Counted from the first letter of the stretch, positions 51,819-62,190 are shown. The stretch: 64,000 nt of DNA from Chitinophagaceae bacterium (GCA_019752295.1 JAIEMK010000005.1:62001-126000), one strand, 5' to 3'. Made by a program: numbers and translations. The notes: generated from the sequence alone by a model not told the origin.

Positions 51819-51923
51819 AATCAATGATTGCTGCAATCATTTTTAAAAAAAAGCATCATTTTTTTGATTTTTGAATTTTGATTTTTGAATTTTGCCTTTG
51901 CTTTCCTCTTCATAACTTTACTT

Positions 51924-54734
51924 ATGAATATTCAAGAAGCATTATTGCAAATACTTCCTGCTGAAAAAGTAAAAACAAGAATTACAGATCGATATAGTTA
52001 TGCAAGTGATGCCAGTTTTTATTATTTGATTCCAAAAGCTGTAGTGCAGCCTTCTTCCATAGAAGAAATAAAAGCCCTCTTTAGTTTCTCACAAACACAA
52101 AATATTCCAATCGTTTTCAGAACCGGTGGTACCAGCTTATCGGGGCAGTCAATTACGGATGGCATACTTATAGACCTGAGTAGGCATTGGCAAAATGCAA
52201 CGGTATTAGATCAGGGTAATGCAGTAAAAGTGCAGCCCGGAATCATTGGTGGTCAGGTAAACCAATTGCTAAAAAAGTATGGAAGAAAAATCGGACCCGA
52301 CCCGGCATCTATTAACGCTGCCATGATGGGTGGCATCCTGTCAAATAATAGTAGCGGCATGTGTTGCGGCGTAGTGGATAATGCTTATCATACCTTGCAA
52401 TCAATGGCATTTATGCTACCCGACGGAAGTTATTTTGATACGTCTATTCAAACCGATTATACACGTTTTGAAAAGGAACAAATCAAATTATGCGGAGAGA
52501 TTCGGGCCCTTCAAAAAAGACTATTAAACAACGATGCGCTGGTTGCAAAAATTAGAAAAAAGTACGAGCTCAAAAATACAGTGGGCTACGCACTAAACGC
52601 TTTTATTGATTACGAACACCCACTGGATATACTAAGTCATTTATTGATTGGCGCAGAAGGAACGCTCGCTTTTATTTCGGAAGCTGTGCTGAAAACCTTG
52701 CCGGATATGGCTTTCAAAGCCACTACGATTTTATATTTTGAAACGGCGTTGATTGCATGTAATGCCATTGCAGCATTAAAAGCTTCTGGTGCAGCAGCAT
52801 TGGAACTAATGGATCGCGCAGCGTTACGTTCCATCGAAAACCATCCATCTGCACCCGAAGCCATCAAAGATTTGTCTGCTACTACAACAGCCATTTTATG
52901 CGAATATCAGGCAGTTACTGCAGAAGAATTAGCCGAACAATTAGATATGGCTTCGGCAATGCTTGAATCTTTACCCACCGTTTTACCATACCACTTTACA
53001 ACAGATTCAGAACAGCAGACGAAGTATTGGAAACTTCGTAAGGGCATGTATCCTTCGGTAGCAGCAGCAAGAGAAAAAGGTTCCACTGTTTTGTTAGAAG
53101 ACATTGCATTTCCCATAGAAGTACTTGGTGCAGCAGTAATAGATGTACAGGCATTGATGCTTCAATACGGATTTGAAAATGGCATTATATTCGGTCATGC
53201 CAAAGAAGGCAATTTACACTTTGTAATTGCCCATTCTTTTAATGAACCGAAAGATATTATTGCCTACGAAAATTTTGCAAAAGAGCTTGCAGTGTTGGTA
53301 CTAGAGAAATACAACGGATCGTTGAAAGCTGAACATGGAACAGGCCGGCAGATTGCTCCCTTTATCGCTGATGAATGGGGAATAGAAGCATATGAAATGA
53401 TGAAGGCTTTAAAAACATTAGTGGATCCGCATAATTTATTAAATCCCGGCGTAATCATCAATGCAGATAAAGATTGTCATATCAAAAATTTAAAAACACT
53501 TCCGATTATAGAAGCAGAAGTGGATAAATGTATCGAATGCGGTTATTGCGAACACCGATGCCCCAGTAAAGAATTCACGCTAACACCAAGAAAAAGAATT
53601 GTTGTTCGCAGGGCTTTGCAAAGATTGGCAAAAGAAAAAGATACTATTACTTACAATCAATTACTGAAAGAATATCAGTTTGATGGATTGGATACTTGTG
53701 CGGTAGACGGATTATGCGCACTGGAATGCCCTGTAGATATTAATACTGGAGATCTGGTAAAAAGATTACGTCGTGAGAATCATACAAGAATTGCAAATAC
53801 AATTGCATTAACGGTGGCAAAGCATTTTGGCGCATTAGAATTACTTGTGAAAATGGCTTTAAGAGCAGGAGGATTTACGAATAGATTATTGGGCAAACAA
53901 ACCATGCACCATATTACTAAAACCATTCGAAAAATAGTACCGGCTTTTCCTATCTGGACGAACGAGCTAACCGGCCCGATTAAATTTGCAGTATCGGGAA
54001 GCGAGCAAGCTTCAGCCGTTTTTTTTAATTCATGTATCAGCCGAATGATGGGAGCTGATAAAGAATCAAATGAGTCAACTGTTGATATCGCTTTGCGTGT
54101 AGCCAAAAAAACAGGCATTGAATTATTGGTTCCCGAAGGGCTTTCGGGAACTTGCTGTGGCCAGGCATTTTCATCAAAGGGATTTCAAGAGGCCTATCAG
54201 TTTACTGCAAATCAAACCATCGAAAAATTGTGGAGTTGGACAAAAGAAGGAAGGCTTCCTATTATAATGGATACCACTTCTTGTACTCACTCGCTTTTGG
54301 GTAGTCGCCCTTATTTGAATAAGATCAATCAACAAAGATTTGATAAAATGCAGATTTTAGATATCATCGATTTTTATGCTGATACTGTTATACCTAATCT
54401 CACTATTACTAATCAAAAAAATAAAATCATTTTTCATCCAGTTTGCAGCACATATAAAATGAACTTATTAGGCAAGCTGAAAAAAATTGGCGTTGCTTGT
54501 TCCAAAGAAGTGCATTTTCCGCTAACCGCCGGATGCTGTGGCATGGCAGGCGACAGAGGATTTTATTACCCCGAACTTACCGCTGCTGCAACCAGAGCGG
54601 AAGCATTGGAAGTGAATCAAACTATATATGACGGTTATTATAGTACCGGCAAAACATGCGAGATGTCGGTCTCGGCTTCTGTTTCAGCAAACTACCGATC
54701 CATTTTATATCTGATGGATGAAGTGAGTTCTTAA
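51924..54734 (+). CDS. FAD/Fe-S D-lactate/glycolate-type dehydrogenase (GlcD-GlcF fusion)
   Basis: The ATG at 51924 ('MNIQEALLQILPAEKV') gives 936 residues; a frame opening 13 codons upstream at a TTG is rejected. Domains in order: FAD_binding_4 (about 40-220; 'PIVFRTGGTSLSGQSITDGILIDLS'), FAD-oxidase C-terminal domain (about 230-510; 'FGHAKEGNLHFVI', 'AEHGTGRQIAPFI'), a 4Fe-4S dicluster domain ('CIECGYCEHRCPS', 'CAVDGLCALECPVD') and two CCG domains ('GTCCGQAF', 'PVCSTYKMN', 'TAGCCGMAGDRGF'). The layout matches Dld-II-type enzymes that feed electrons from a 2-hydroxyacid into the quinone pool. A 14-bp tandem repeat lies just upstream. Confidence 0.9.
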   Translation: MNIQEALLQILPAEKVKTRITDRYSYASDASFYYLIPKAVVQPSSIEEIKALFSFSQTQNIPIVFRTGGTSLSGQSITDGILIDLSRHWQNATVLDQGNAVKVQPGIIGGQVNQLLKKYGRKIGPDPASINAAMMGGILSNNSSGMCCGVVDNAYHTLQSMAFMLPDGSYFDTSIQTDYTRFEKEQIKLCGEIRALQKRLLNNDALVAKIRKKYELKNTVGYALNAFIDYEHPLDILSHLLIGAEGTLAFISEAVLKTLPDMAFKATTILYFETALIACNAIAALKASGAAALELMDRAALRSIENHPSAPEAIKDLSATTTAILCEYQAVTAEELAEQLDMASAMLESLPTVLPYHFTTDSEQQTKYWKLRKGMYPSVAAAREKGSTVLLEDIAFPIEVLGAAVIDVQALMLQYGFENGIIFGHAKEGNLHFVIAHSFNEPKDIIAYENFAKELAVLVLEKYNGSLKAEHGTGRQIAPFIADEWGIEAYEMMKALKTLVDPHNLLNPGVIINADKDCHIKNLKTLPIIEAEVDKCIECGYCEHRCPSKEFTLTPRKRIVVRRALQRLAKEKDTITYNQLLKEYQFDGLDTCAVDGLCALECPVDINTGDLVKRLRRENHTRIANTIALTVAKHFGALELLVKMALRAGGFTNRLLGKQTMHHITKTIRKIVPAFPIWTNELTGPIKFAVSGSEQASAVFFNSCISRMMGADKESNESTVDIALRVAKKTGIELLVPEGLSGTCCGQAFSSKGFQEAYQFTANQTIEKLWSWTKEGRLPIIMDTTSCTHSLLGSRPYLNKINQQRFDKMQILDIIDFYADTVIPNLTITNQKNKIIFHPVCSTYKMNLLGKLKKIGVACSKEVHFPLTAGCCGMAGDRGFYYPELTAAATRAEALEVNQTIYDGYYSTGKTCEMSVSASVSANYRSILYLMDEVSS

Positions 54735-54744
54735 AAGATAAATA

Positions 54745-57621
54745 CTATTTAGTCAACAAACCATCCAAAGTAATTGCAGTGTAATACAAAGCACCGATTG
54801 TTGGGCCACCTGCATATTGTATATATCGCAGATTAAAAATATTAGAACCTCCCACCTTGATGGATGCTTTTAATTTTGGAACTCTCAGTGTTACTTGCGC
54901 ATCCACCGTATTAAAAGCAGGAACTGCGCCATTCACCAATGGACTCTCCCAGTCAAATCCATCCTGCCATTTCCAAACAATATTGAAGCCGAGGTTACGT
55001 AAAATTTCACGATTACCAAAAGCAAAGTTTGTATTCCATCTTGGTGTATTAAATCCGGTTACAAAAACATCGTTGCTGGTATTTTTTTTGATATTATTAT
55101 AGTTGATATTGGTAGACAAGCTAAAAGTTTTATAAAATTTCCACGACAATCCTAAAGCGGAACCATAGTTTGTATAATCGTTTTTGGCGTTTGTAAAAAC
55201 ACGATATCGCGTTTGTTTTGATTTGTTTGACGCCAACATATCAATCACGGCTGCATCTGTTCCAACTTGTACTGTATTATTTTCTGGTACGGATACTTCT
55301 ACCTGTCCTAAAAATCCATCATACACATTGAAGTAAGTATCAAAGTCGATGATGAGTTGATTGTTTAAAACCGAAGCTTTGTAACCTGCTTCAAATGAAT
55401 TGATGCGCTCTGGTCTTGTTGTACCCAAATTAGTTACTTCTAACAATGCCCTGTTCTTTAATGCAGCATTGTTTGCTGTTGAACCTACAGTAACATCTGC
55501 ATTAACAGCGGCATTAAACACGTTGATTGAGCTTAGTGTATATGAATTTTCAAGATAGCCCAATCCCTGATTGATATACGACAAACCGCCAACCCTTCTA
55601 ACACCTCCATTGTTCACGAAAGAAAGGGCTTCGAATAATGCAGGAAAGCGGAATCCGTTTTGAAAAGAGACTCTGATATTATGGTTCTTTGCAATCGTAT
55701 ATACTGCTGCAATTCTGGGGTTGATTTTGGGCTCGAATTCAGGATTATAATCATAACGTACAGACCCAAATAATTTTAAACGATCTTCAAAAAAAGTTTT
55801 TGTCAACTGAACAAACGCACCGTATTTACGATACTTTACCAGATCACCAAAACTACCGTCGGGCAATGGTTTATTTCGATCAGTAACAGGTCTGGAGAAA
55901 TCAACAAAATTATTTCCATCCGGAATTATTTCATACAAACGATAATCGGCACCAACCAAAACATTTGCAAATTTCACTGCATTGGTCAGATCCCATTGTG
56001 CTTCTGTTTGATACATCCTGCTTTTTTGCAAAAGCCAAGCCCCACCTGTATTTGGAGCACCAGCAATGCCCGCATTGATATGATCCCAGTTATTAATTCT
56101 AACGATGGTGTCTTTTAAAGCATCAAAAGCCGGAGTTCCCGGTTCAACTCTGCCAAGGTCTGCAGCAACACGTGCGTCTTTCATGGCAGTAGGGAGATCA
56201 ATTCCCTGAGCCAATTCTTTTTGAAGAACTGATTTAAATTTAGAGCCCCATGCCGAATTCGAAGATTGTGTGAGCTGCAAATTATCTGCCAGCGGTTTTA
56301 TGTTATAAGAATTTCCTGTATTCTCAAATGAAACATATGACCTGATAAAATAATTTTTCCCCTTCAATTCCAGTTTATGATTCTGAACAGTTACTCCATC
56401 CAATTGCACTTTATTACCACGCTGAAACACCCCATCCATCTTCCCTACACGATAGCTATACGACAACTCTGCATTGGGCGTAATTTTATAGTGTAATGCA
56501 ATATCGAATTTCAGGTTGTCTACGATCGGTTTCACTAGATCTTTTTCAAGATACCCTGTTCTCCTAATGATGAATGTTTTGTTTCCACCATTATAATTTA
56601 TACCGTTAATAGTTACAGCATTATTACTTTCGTCGCCATACCTATTCCAGAGATCTGCCGCAGGATTATTCTCTCCCGACAAAACAGGATAAGCAGGATT
56701 TGCTGTATTAAAATTATTGGGATTCTGATCTGTCTGCGTATTGGAAACCCAGTCGGTACCGCGTAGGTACCCAAAATTTAATTTAAACGCAAACTTTTTA
56801 TTAAATGCCTGCGCATACCGCAAAGCGGTTTCTGTGAGCACACTCGGACTGTGATCAATTCCATCCACATGGTTTACGCCAACCCTTTGAAAAACACTTA
56901 AACCCTGATTGGCAAATGGATTTTTCGATATCAGATTTGCCATACCATTAATCGCATTCATACCATACAATGCAGAAGCAGCGCCCGGAGTAATTTCGAT
57001 GCTCTGAATGTCTAATTCTGTTGGCCCGATTGCATTGCCAAGTGGCACACCTAGGGTAGCAGCTTGCATATCCACACCATCAACCAGTTGCATAAACCGA
57101 AAATTGTTGGGGATATTGAAGCCTCTGGTATTGGGGATTTTAAAAGTTAACGAAGACGTTGTTAACTGCACCCCTTTTACATTACCGAGTGCATCGTAGA
57201 ATGAAGCTGCAGGTGTTTCTTTTAAAGCGCGCAGGTCCAATTTCTCTATACTCACTGGAGAACGCATCAGTTTCTCGGAAGTTCTACTGGCCGTTACCAC
57301 CACTTCATTGGCTATATAAGTTTGCGTAGTTAATTGGATCGCAAGTTTATCGTTGATTGATTTTACTTCAACTTCCTGATCGGTAAATCCGATAGAGGAT
57401 ATTACAATTTTAAACGGTAATTTTTGATTGATCACCAGCGAAAATTTTCCTGTTGAATCTGCAAAAGTACCCAGTGAAGTGCCCTTAATGGAAATACTTG
57501 CGGCAGGAATGCCTTCATGATTCTCGCCCACAACTCTTCCACTCAATAACAAAGAACCATTCAACTGAGCATGCAATAATATTGGTAGCAAAAATATAAA
57601 TAGAGAAATATTTTTTTTCAT
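54745..57621 (-). CDS. TonB-dependent receptor with CarboxypepD_reg-like domain
   Basis: The 958-residue protein has a Sec signal (about 1-19), a CarboxypepD_reg-like N-terminal domain ('LSGRVVGENHEGIPAASISIKGTSLGTFADSTGKF', about 26-105), a plug domain (about 115-240; 'EVVVTASRTSEKLMRSPVSIEKLDL') and a 22-strand outer-membrane barrel ending '...AGGPTIGALYYTAITLDGLLTK'. It imports a substrate across the outer membrane with TonB energy. Its location between the FAD dehydrogenase (convergent, 10-bp gap) and the cysteine operon suggests a sulfur-containing or metal-chelate substrate; this is inference. Two operator-like palindromes lie upstream. Confidence 0.9.
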   Translation of the reverse strand: MKKNISLFIFLLPILLHAQLNGSLLLSGRVVGENHEGIPAASISIKGTSLGTFADSTGKFSLVINQKLPFKIVISSIGFTDQEVEVKSINDKLAIQLTTQTYIANEVVVTASRTSEKLMRSPVSIEKLDLRALKETPAASFYDALGNVKGVQLTTSSLTFKIPNTRGFNIPNNFRFMQLVDGVDMQAATLGVPLGNAIGPTELDIQSIEITPGAASALYGMNAINGMANLISKNPFANQGLSVFQRVGVNHVDGIDHSPSVLTETALRYAQAFNKKFAFKLNFGYLRGTDWVSNTQTDQNPNNFNTANPAYPVLSGENNPAADLWNRYGDESNNAVTINGINYNGGNKTFIIRRTGYLEKDLVKPIVDNLKFDIALHYKITPNAELSYSYRVGKMDGVFQRGNKVQLDGVTVQNHKLELKGKNYFIRSYVSFENTGNSYNIKPLADNLQLTQSSNSAWGSKFKSVLQKELAQGIDLPTAMKDARVAADLGRVEPGTPAFDALKDTIVRINNWDHINAGIAGAPNTGGAWLLQKSRMYQTEAQWDLTNAVKFANVLVGADYRLYEIIPDGNNFVDFSRPVTDRNKPLPDGSFGDLVKYRKYGAFVQLTKTFFEDRLKLFGSVRYDYNPEFEPKINPRIAAVYTIAKNHNIRVSFQNGFRFPALFEALSFVNNGGVRRVGGLSYINQGLGYLENSYTLSSINVFNAAVNADVTVGSTANNAALKNRALLEVTNLGTTRPERINSFEAGYKASVLNNQLIIDFDTYFNVYDGFLGQVEVSVPENNTVQVGTDAAVIDMLASNKSKQTRYRVFTNAKNDYTNYGSALGLSWKFYKTFSLSTNINYNNIKKNTSNDVFVTGFNTPRWNTNFAFGNREILRNLGFNIVWKWQDGFDWESPLVNGAVPAFNTVDAQVTLRVPKLKASIKVGGSNIFNLRYIQYAGGPTIGALYYTAITLDGLLTK

Positions 57622-57755
57622 TTTAATAAGTTTTGGATAAAAGTTTCAGATGTGTTTTGTAATCAATTTAATAGGATTGATTAAAATGAACTGTAAGCTG
57701 CACTTACCAATTCAACATCGAAGTTTTTGATTTTGGAACATGTATAATATTTATT

Positions 57756-57834
57756 CTATAAATTTAGTAGACTAATTACGGCTAAGGATACTCACATAAG
57801 ATGCAAATATATCTTATTCCTACTAAAATAGTAG
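57756..57834 (-). promoter_or_regulatory. Palindrome CTACTA-AAA-TAGTAG and a second degenerate copy
   Basis: CTACTAAAATAGTAG (57820-57834) is a perfect 6-3-6 inverted repeat. CTATAAATTTAGTAG (57756-57770) matches it at 11 of 15 positions, 64 bp away. Both lie between the cysI stop (57879, minus) and the TonB-dependent receptor start (57621, minus), so they control the receptor promoter. The pattern resembles sites of Rrf2-family sulfur/cysteine repressors, but that is inference. Confidence 0.45.
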
Positions 57835-57878
57835 ACTTTTAAAAAAATATTTTATTCAATAGAAAACAGTTTATCAGA

Positions 57879-59552
57879 TTAGAGAGATACCCACTTTTTT
57901 CTGAGGGCAAAATCTCCGAAACTTTCCTGTTCTGTTTTTTCTGCACTAAAGTCTTTAAACAATAAGTCGAGTGTTTGCAAGATAGTTGCCTCGTCCGCAT
58001 TTTCGCGGTAAACGGTATTGAGGCGCTCGCCCTGACGGTCGCCCCCGATATGCAAATTATATTTGCCGGGCGCAGTTCCAACAAATCCGATCTCAGCAAG
58101 GTAAGAACGAGCGCATCCATTGGGGCAGCCCGTCATACGCATAATGATGCCTTCATTTTCAAGTTGGTATTTTTGTAAAAGCGGTTCTATTTTAGAAATT
58201 AATTCAGGGAAATATCTTTGTGCTTCTGCGAGAGCCAGTGGGCAGGTAGGTAATGCCACACAGGCCATACTATTCTTTCGTATTACTGAACCATTTTCAG
58301 TATGCTTAACGATACCAAATTGCTCCAATATATTTTGAACCTGATCTTTATTAGCCGGAACTATATCACTTAAAATCAAATTCTGTGTACATGTAAATCT
58401 AAAATTCGCGTACCCGGTTTTAGCTACTTCCAACATAGCAGATTTCAGTGCCAGTTCTTCGGTATCCAATACCCTTCCGTTTTCAACAAACACAGTGTAG
58501 TTCCAAAGTCCTGCTGCATTTTGTTTCCATCCAAAATGATCTACCCTGCTACTGAATGTATAAGGCTTAGGGGCTTGCAGCCTGAAGCCGATTCTTTTTT
58601 CCAATTCCTCTTTAAACCATTTCACACCAACCTTATCAACGGTATATTTTAAACGGGCAAGTTTACGATCCGCACGATTTCCATAGTCGCGTTGTATGGT
58701 AAGAATTTCGTAAATAGCCGACATAGTTTTCTCTTCCGTATCTGTAAAACCAATAACTGTTCCCAGTCTTGCATAAGTTTCAGGGTTACCATGTGTGGTA
58801 GATAAACCTCCACCTATCGCAATGTTAAAACCTTTTAATTCATTGTTTTCAATAATTGCAATTAGTCCAAGGTCATTTGCAAAAACATCTACATCATTAT
58901 TCGGTGGTATTGCAATTGCGATCTTGAATTTCCTTGGCAGGTATCGATCCTGATACAATAGATCCTCTTCCTCTTTTTTATCAGCTATTTTTTCTTCGTC
59001 CAACCAGATCTCATAATAGGCTTTTGTTTTGGGCATCAAAAATTCACTGATTTTATCTGCATAAGCAAACACTTTTTCGTGAATAGGCGATTCGCCAGGA
59101 TTCGAGCTGCACAATACATTCCTATTAATATCTCCACAAGTAGCAATCGAATCGAGAGCTGCTTTATTAAAAGCTTGTATCGTAGGTTTAATATGCGATT
59201 TGATCAAACCATGTAATTGTACAGTTTGTCGGCTTGTAATTTTGATTACACCAGTTGTATGTTCTCCGGCTATACGATGCGTAGCCACCCATTGTTCTGG
59301 CTTTAGAAAACCGCCGGGTAATCTAAGGCGAATCATAAAACTATATAATCGATCCAGTTTTTTTGCAGCACGCTCCTCTCTTCTGTCGCGGTCATCCTGC
59401 TGATACATCCCATGAAATTTAATTAGTGCCTGATCGTCTTCGCGTATGGCACCCGTAATTTCATCTTGTAGACTTTCTACAATAGTTCCTCTAAGTCCAT
59501 CACTTTCGGTCTTTATTTTTTCAATGGCAGATAGCTTTTGCGTTGAAGACAT
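57879..59552 (-). CDS. cysI: Sulfite reductase hemoprotein (nitrite/sulfite reductase family)
   Basis: The 557-residue protein has the siroheme/4Fe-4S Cys motifs 'CVALPTCPLALAEAQRYFPEL' and 'TGCPNGCARSYLAEIGFVG', plus 'GAIREDDQALIKFHGMYQQDDRDRR' and 'LRLPGGFLKPEQWV' typical of assimilatory sulfite/nitrite reductase hemoproteins. It reduces sulfite to sulfide using electrons from the CysJ-like flavoprotein upstream (29-bp gap). It is the last gene of the leftward cysteine operon. Sulfite is favoured over nitrite by the context. Confidence 0.93.
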   Translation of the reverse strand: MSSTQKLSAIEKIKTESDGLRGTIVESLQDEITGAIREDDQALIKFHGMYQQDDRDRREERAAKKLDRLYSFMIRLRLPGGFLKPEQWVATHRIAGEHTTGVIKITSRQTVQLHGLIKSHIKPTIQAFNKAALDSIATCGDINRNVLCSSNPGESPIHEKVFAYADKISEFLMPKTKAYYEIWLDEEKIADKKEEEDLLYQDRYLPRKFKIAIAIPPNNDVDVFANDLGLIAIIENNELKGFNIAIGGGLSTTHGNPETYARLGTVIGFTDTEEKTMSAIYEILTIQRDYGNRADRKLARLKYTVDKVGVKWFKEELEKRIGFRLQAPKPYTFSSRVDHFGWKQNAAGLWNYTVFVENGRVLDTEELALKSAMLEVAKTGYANFRFTCTQNLILSDIVPANKDQVQNILEQFGIVKHTENGSVIRKNSMACVALPTCPLALAEAQRYFPELISKIEPLLQKYQLENEGIIMRMTGCPNGCARSYLAEIGFVGTAPGKYNLHIGGDRQGERLNTVYRENADEATILQTLDLLFKDFSAEKTEQESFGDFALRKKWVSL

Positions 59553-59581
59553 ATTCTCTAGTTAATTATAATAATGGTGGT

Positions 59582-61291
59582 TTAATAAACATCTTTATGA
59601 TATCGATGTCCATCTTTTATTTCATTGAAAAAGGCCAAAGCTTCTTCTTCCGTTTTATTGCCAAATTGTTGTATAATTTTCAGCAAAGTGTTTTCAACAT
59701 CAGTACTCATCGGATCTTTTTTACCGCAGATAAATAGATAAGCTCCATTAGCAATCCATTGATATAGTTCTTCACCCTGCTCCAACATTCTGTGTTGTAC
59801 ATAGATCTTCTCCTGCTGATCGCGTGAAAATGCAACATGTATTTTATTTAAGACACCTGTAGCTTCCCAGTTCTGAATTTCTGTCTGATATAAGAAATCA
59901 GATTCAAAGTGCTGCTCTCCAAAAAAGAGCCAGTTTCTACCTGAAGCACCAAGTGCATCGCGCTCTGCAAGAAAGGAACGGAATGCAGCTATTCCGGTTC
60001 CAGGCCCGATCATAATAATGTCTTTGTCTTCTGCCGGCAGTTTAAATCGTTTGTTCTTTTGCACAAAGAACTCAATCGTATCTTCTTCGAAAATACTACT
60101 TAAGAAATCTGAGCAGCAACCATATTTTTTCGACTCGTTGATGTAGAAAATGTCCCTTGCAACAGTTATATGCACTTCGTCGGGACTTGCAACTGGAGAA
60201 GAAGATACCGTGTACAATCGAGGAGATTGCGGATTTAGAACTTGCAATATTTCCTCAAACTGTTCTTTACTATTTATAGGATATGCAGTGAGCAGGTCAA
60301 ACAAATGGAATTTTGTTTCTGGAATCTCAATATTTAAAATGGCGGCACATCGTTTGATCACTTTGTCACTCAAATTTGAAATGTTGAGTTTACTGATCAA
60401 CAATTCAGCAATGCTAACAGAGTCGCCTTTAAAAGCAATTTTTTTATCAGGTGCAGCTCCGGTTAATTTAATAATTGCTTCAACTGTTTCCTGATTATTT
60501 TTGGGCACAATCCCAATAGAATCTCCCGCTTCATAATTCACTCCCTCCGCCGCGATCTCAATATGCCAAGTCTCTTTTATTGAGTTGCGATCGTTTAAAT
60601 TAATATGACTCAATACCGTACCCTGATAAATTGCCTTGCCCGCAGGCTTTGCAAGAGGAGTGGAAATTTTTTGCTCCGACTTTGATTGAGTTGAAACCTC
60701 ACTCAGACTTGTCAAAACCTGTTGAAACCAATTAATTGCAGCATCATCATATTCTACATCACATTTCTGTATCGGTACAATTCTACTGCCCCCTAATTTT
60801 TCTAGTTGAAGATCAACGTCTTCACCAGCTTTACAAAAAAGTGGATATGAAGTATCTCCTAAAGCAAGTACACTATATTTAAGGTTAGGTAGTTTAAAGC
60901 CATTTTGATGTATATGATCGTAGAATTTTTTTGCGGCTGCAGGAGGTTCTCCCTCGCCCTGAGTGCTGATTACAGTTAAAAAGTATTCTTCTTTAGAAAG
61001 GTCATTTAAACGGTATTGATCCAAAGCAATTAATTTGGTTTGGATATGATGTTGTTTGGCTTTGTGAGCCAGATCAGTAGCAAGTTTTTTTGAATTACCG
61101 GTTTCTGTACCATAGGCAATGGTCAGTTTTTTTACAGCACCCGCAACATTTTCATTTACTTCCTGCAAAGTTTTTTGTTGATCAGCATCACCAATAAAAC
61201 CACTTAGAAATCCATTAATCCAAATTAACTCTTCCTTGCTGGAAGAATCGATTAAAGATTGCACAATGGCTTTTTTTTCCTTTGTTAACAT
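59582..61291 (-). CDS. cysJ: Sulfite reductase flavoprotein, CysJ type
   Basis: The 569-residue protein has an FMN flavodoxin domain (about 55-195; 'TIAYGTETGNSKKLATDLAHKAKQH', 'STQGEGEPPAAAKKFYDHI', 'ALGDTSYPLFCKAGEDVD'), an FAD-binding domain (about 215-405; 'RLYTVSSSPVASPDEVHITV') and an NADPH domain (about 430-569; 'MIGPGTGIAAFRSFLAERDA', 'YLFICGKKDPMSTDVE'). It transfers electrons from NADPH to the CysI hemoprotein. It lies between cobA and cysI on the same strand. Confidence 0.94.
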   Translation of the reverse strand: MLTKEKKAIVQSLIDSSSKEELIWINGFLSGFIGDADQQKTLQEVNENVAGAVKKLTIAYGTETGNSKKLATDLAHKAKQHHIQTKLIALDQYRLNDLSKEEYFLTVISTQGEGEPPAAAKKFYDHIHQNGFKLPNLKYSVLALGDTSYPLFCKAGEDVDLQLEKLGGSRIVPIQKCDVEYDDAAINWFQQVLTSLSEVSTQSKSEQKISTPLAKPAGKAIYQGTVLSHINLNDRNSIKETWHIEIAAEGVNYEAGDSIGIVPKNNQETVEAIIKLTGAAPDKKIAFKGDSVSIAELLISKLNISNLSDKVIKRCAAILNIEIPETKFHLFDLLTAYPINSKEQFEEILQVLNPQSPRLYTVSSSPVASPDEVHITVARDIFYINESKKYGCCSDFLSSIFEEDTIEFFVQKNKRFKLPAEDKDIIMIGPGTGIAAFRSFLAERDALGASGRNWLFFGEQHFESDFLYQTEIQNWEATGVLNKIHVAFSRDQQEKIYVQHRMLEQGEELYQWIANGAYLFICGKKDPMSTDVENTLLKIIQQFGNKTEEEALAFFNEIKDGHRYHKDVY

Positions 61292-61300
61292 GTTAGTTAT

Positions 61301-62128
61301 TTATGGCAATGAATAAATTGTCTGTTCTTCAACAGGTTTAAAATAATATTCGCTACCGTTATTATTCTGATTATCGAACCATTTAAATGAATCGTGTAAT
61401 GCCACTACTTTTCCTATAATCACCAGAGAGGGAGAAATAAATGTTTTTCCCTTTAGTTTCAAATCGTAGTCCTCAAAACTACTTATCTGCACTTGCTGAA
61501 AAGGAGTACTCGCCTGAGAAATCACCGCAATTAAATGCTCATTTGAAATTTGATTCCGCTTTAATCTATCTACCAAATGATCAAGTGTATTAGACGACAT
61601 GTAGAATACTAATGTATCTTTCGAAGTAGCAAGTTCTTTCCAGTATTCTTCGCTCACAACCGTTTTAGTATAATTGGTCAGGAACCTTACTGATGTAGCA
61701 TATCCCCTTGCAGTAAGTGGAATACCTGCATAAGAGGATGCACCTGAGGCTGCTGTTATGCCGGGTACAATTTCAAAACGGATTCCTGCTTTTATCAGTA
61801 TTTGTAATTCATCCAGAATATTAGAAAAGAATGCAGTGTCGCCACCTTTTAAACGAACAATCAATTTTTTTTCAGCCGCATATGCCACCAACATTTCATT
61901 GATATTTGTTTGAGCTGTTGATGCATGATGTTTACACTGTTTGCCAACGTGCAGAATGGGTGTTCCAGCAGGAACATAAGTATCCAGTATTTCCTGACTC
62001 ACCAATCTGTCTGTAATTACCAGATCGGCTTCCCCCAAATAACGGGCAGCTTTTACAGTAATTAATTCAGGGTCGCCGCATCCTGCTCCTGCTAAAATTA
62101 CTTTCCCAAATTGAGTTGACCGTTTCAT
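61301..62128 (-). CDS. cobA: Uroporphyrinogen-III C-methyltransferase
   Basis: The 275-residue protein has the SUMT motifs 'VILAGAGCGDPELITVKAARYLGEADLVITDRLVS', 'LIVRLKGGDTAFFSNILDEL', 'PGITAASGASSYAGIPLTARGYATSVRFLT' and 'TLVFYMSS'. It makes precorrin-2, the first step from uroporphyrinogen III to siroheme. It is the donor for the siroheme of the neighbouring sulfite reductase. The oxidation/ferrochelation enzyme (CysG N-terminal half) is not fused and not in the window. The gene lies 10 bp before cysJ. Confidence 0.94.
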   Translation of the reverse strand: MKRSTQFGKVILAGAGCGDPELITVKAARYLGEADLVITDRLVSQEILDTYVPAGTPILHVGKQCKHHASTAQTNINEMLVAYAAEKKLIVRLKGGDTAFFSNILDELQILIKAGIRFEIVPGITAASGASSYAGIPLTARGYATSVRFLTNYTKTVVSEEYWKELATSKDTLVFYMSSNTLDHLVDRLKRNQISNEHLIAVISQASTPFQQVQISSFEDYDLKLKGKTFISPSLVIIGKVVALHDSFKWFDNQNNNGSEYYFKPVEEQTIYSLP

Positions 62129-62190
62129 AAAATCTACTATTTAAGCAGGTTACCTTTCAACAGGTAACGGTAAGTTTTCTGCACAAAATT

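Noticed and set aside
51885..51923. TTG start 13 codons before the FAD dehydrogenase ATG
   Set aside because: The extension lies in the tandem repeat region and is a low-complexity hydrophobic stretch; the ATG at 51924 is a normal start.
54131..54151. TTCCCGAA/TTCGGGAA inverted repeat resembling a REP-like hairpin
   Set aside because: It lies inside the FAD dehydrogenase gene and encodes the family motif region before 'GTCCG'; coding constraint explains it.
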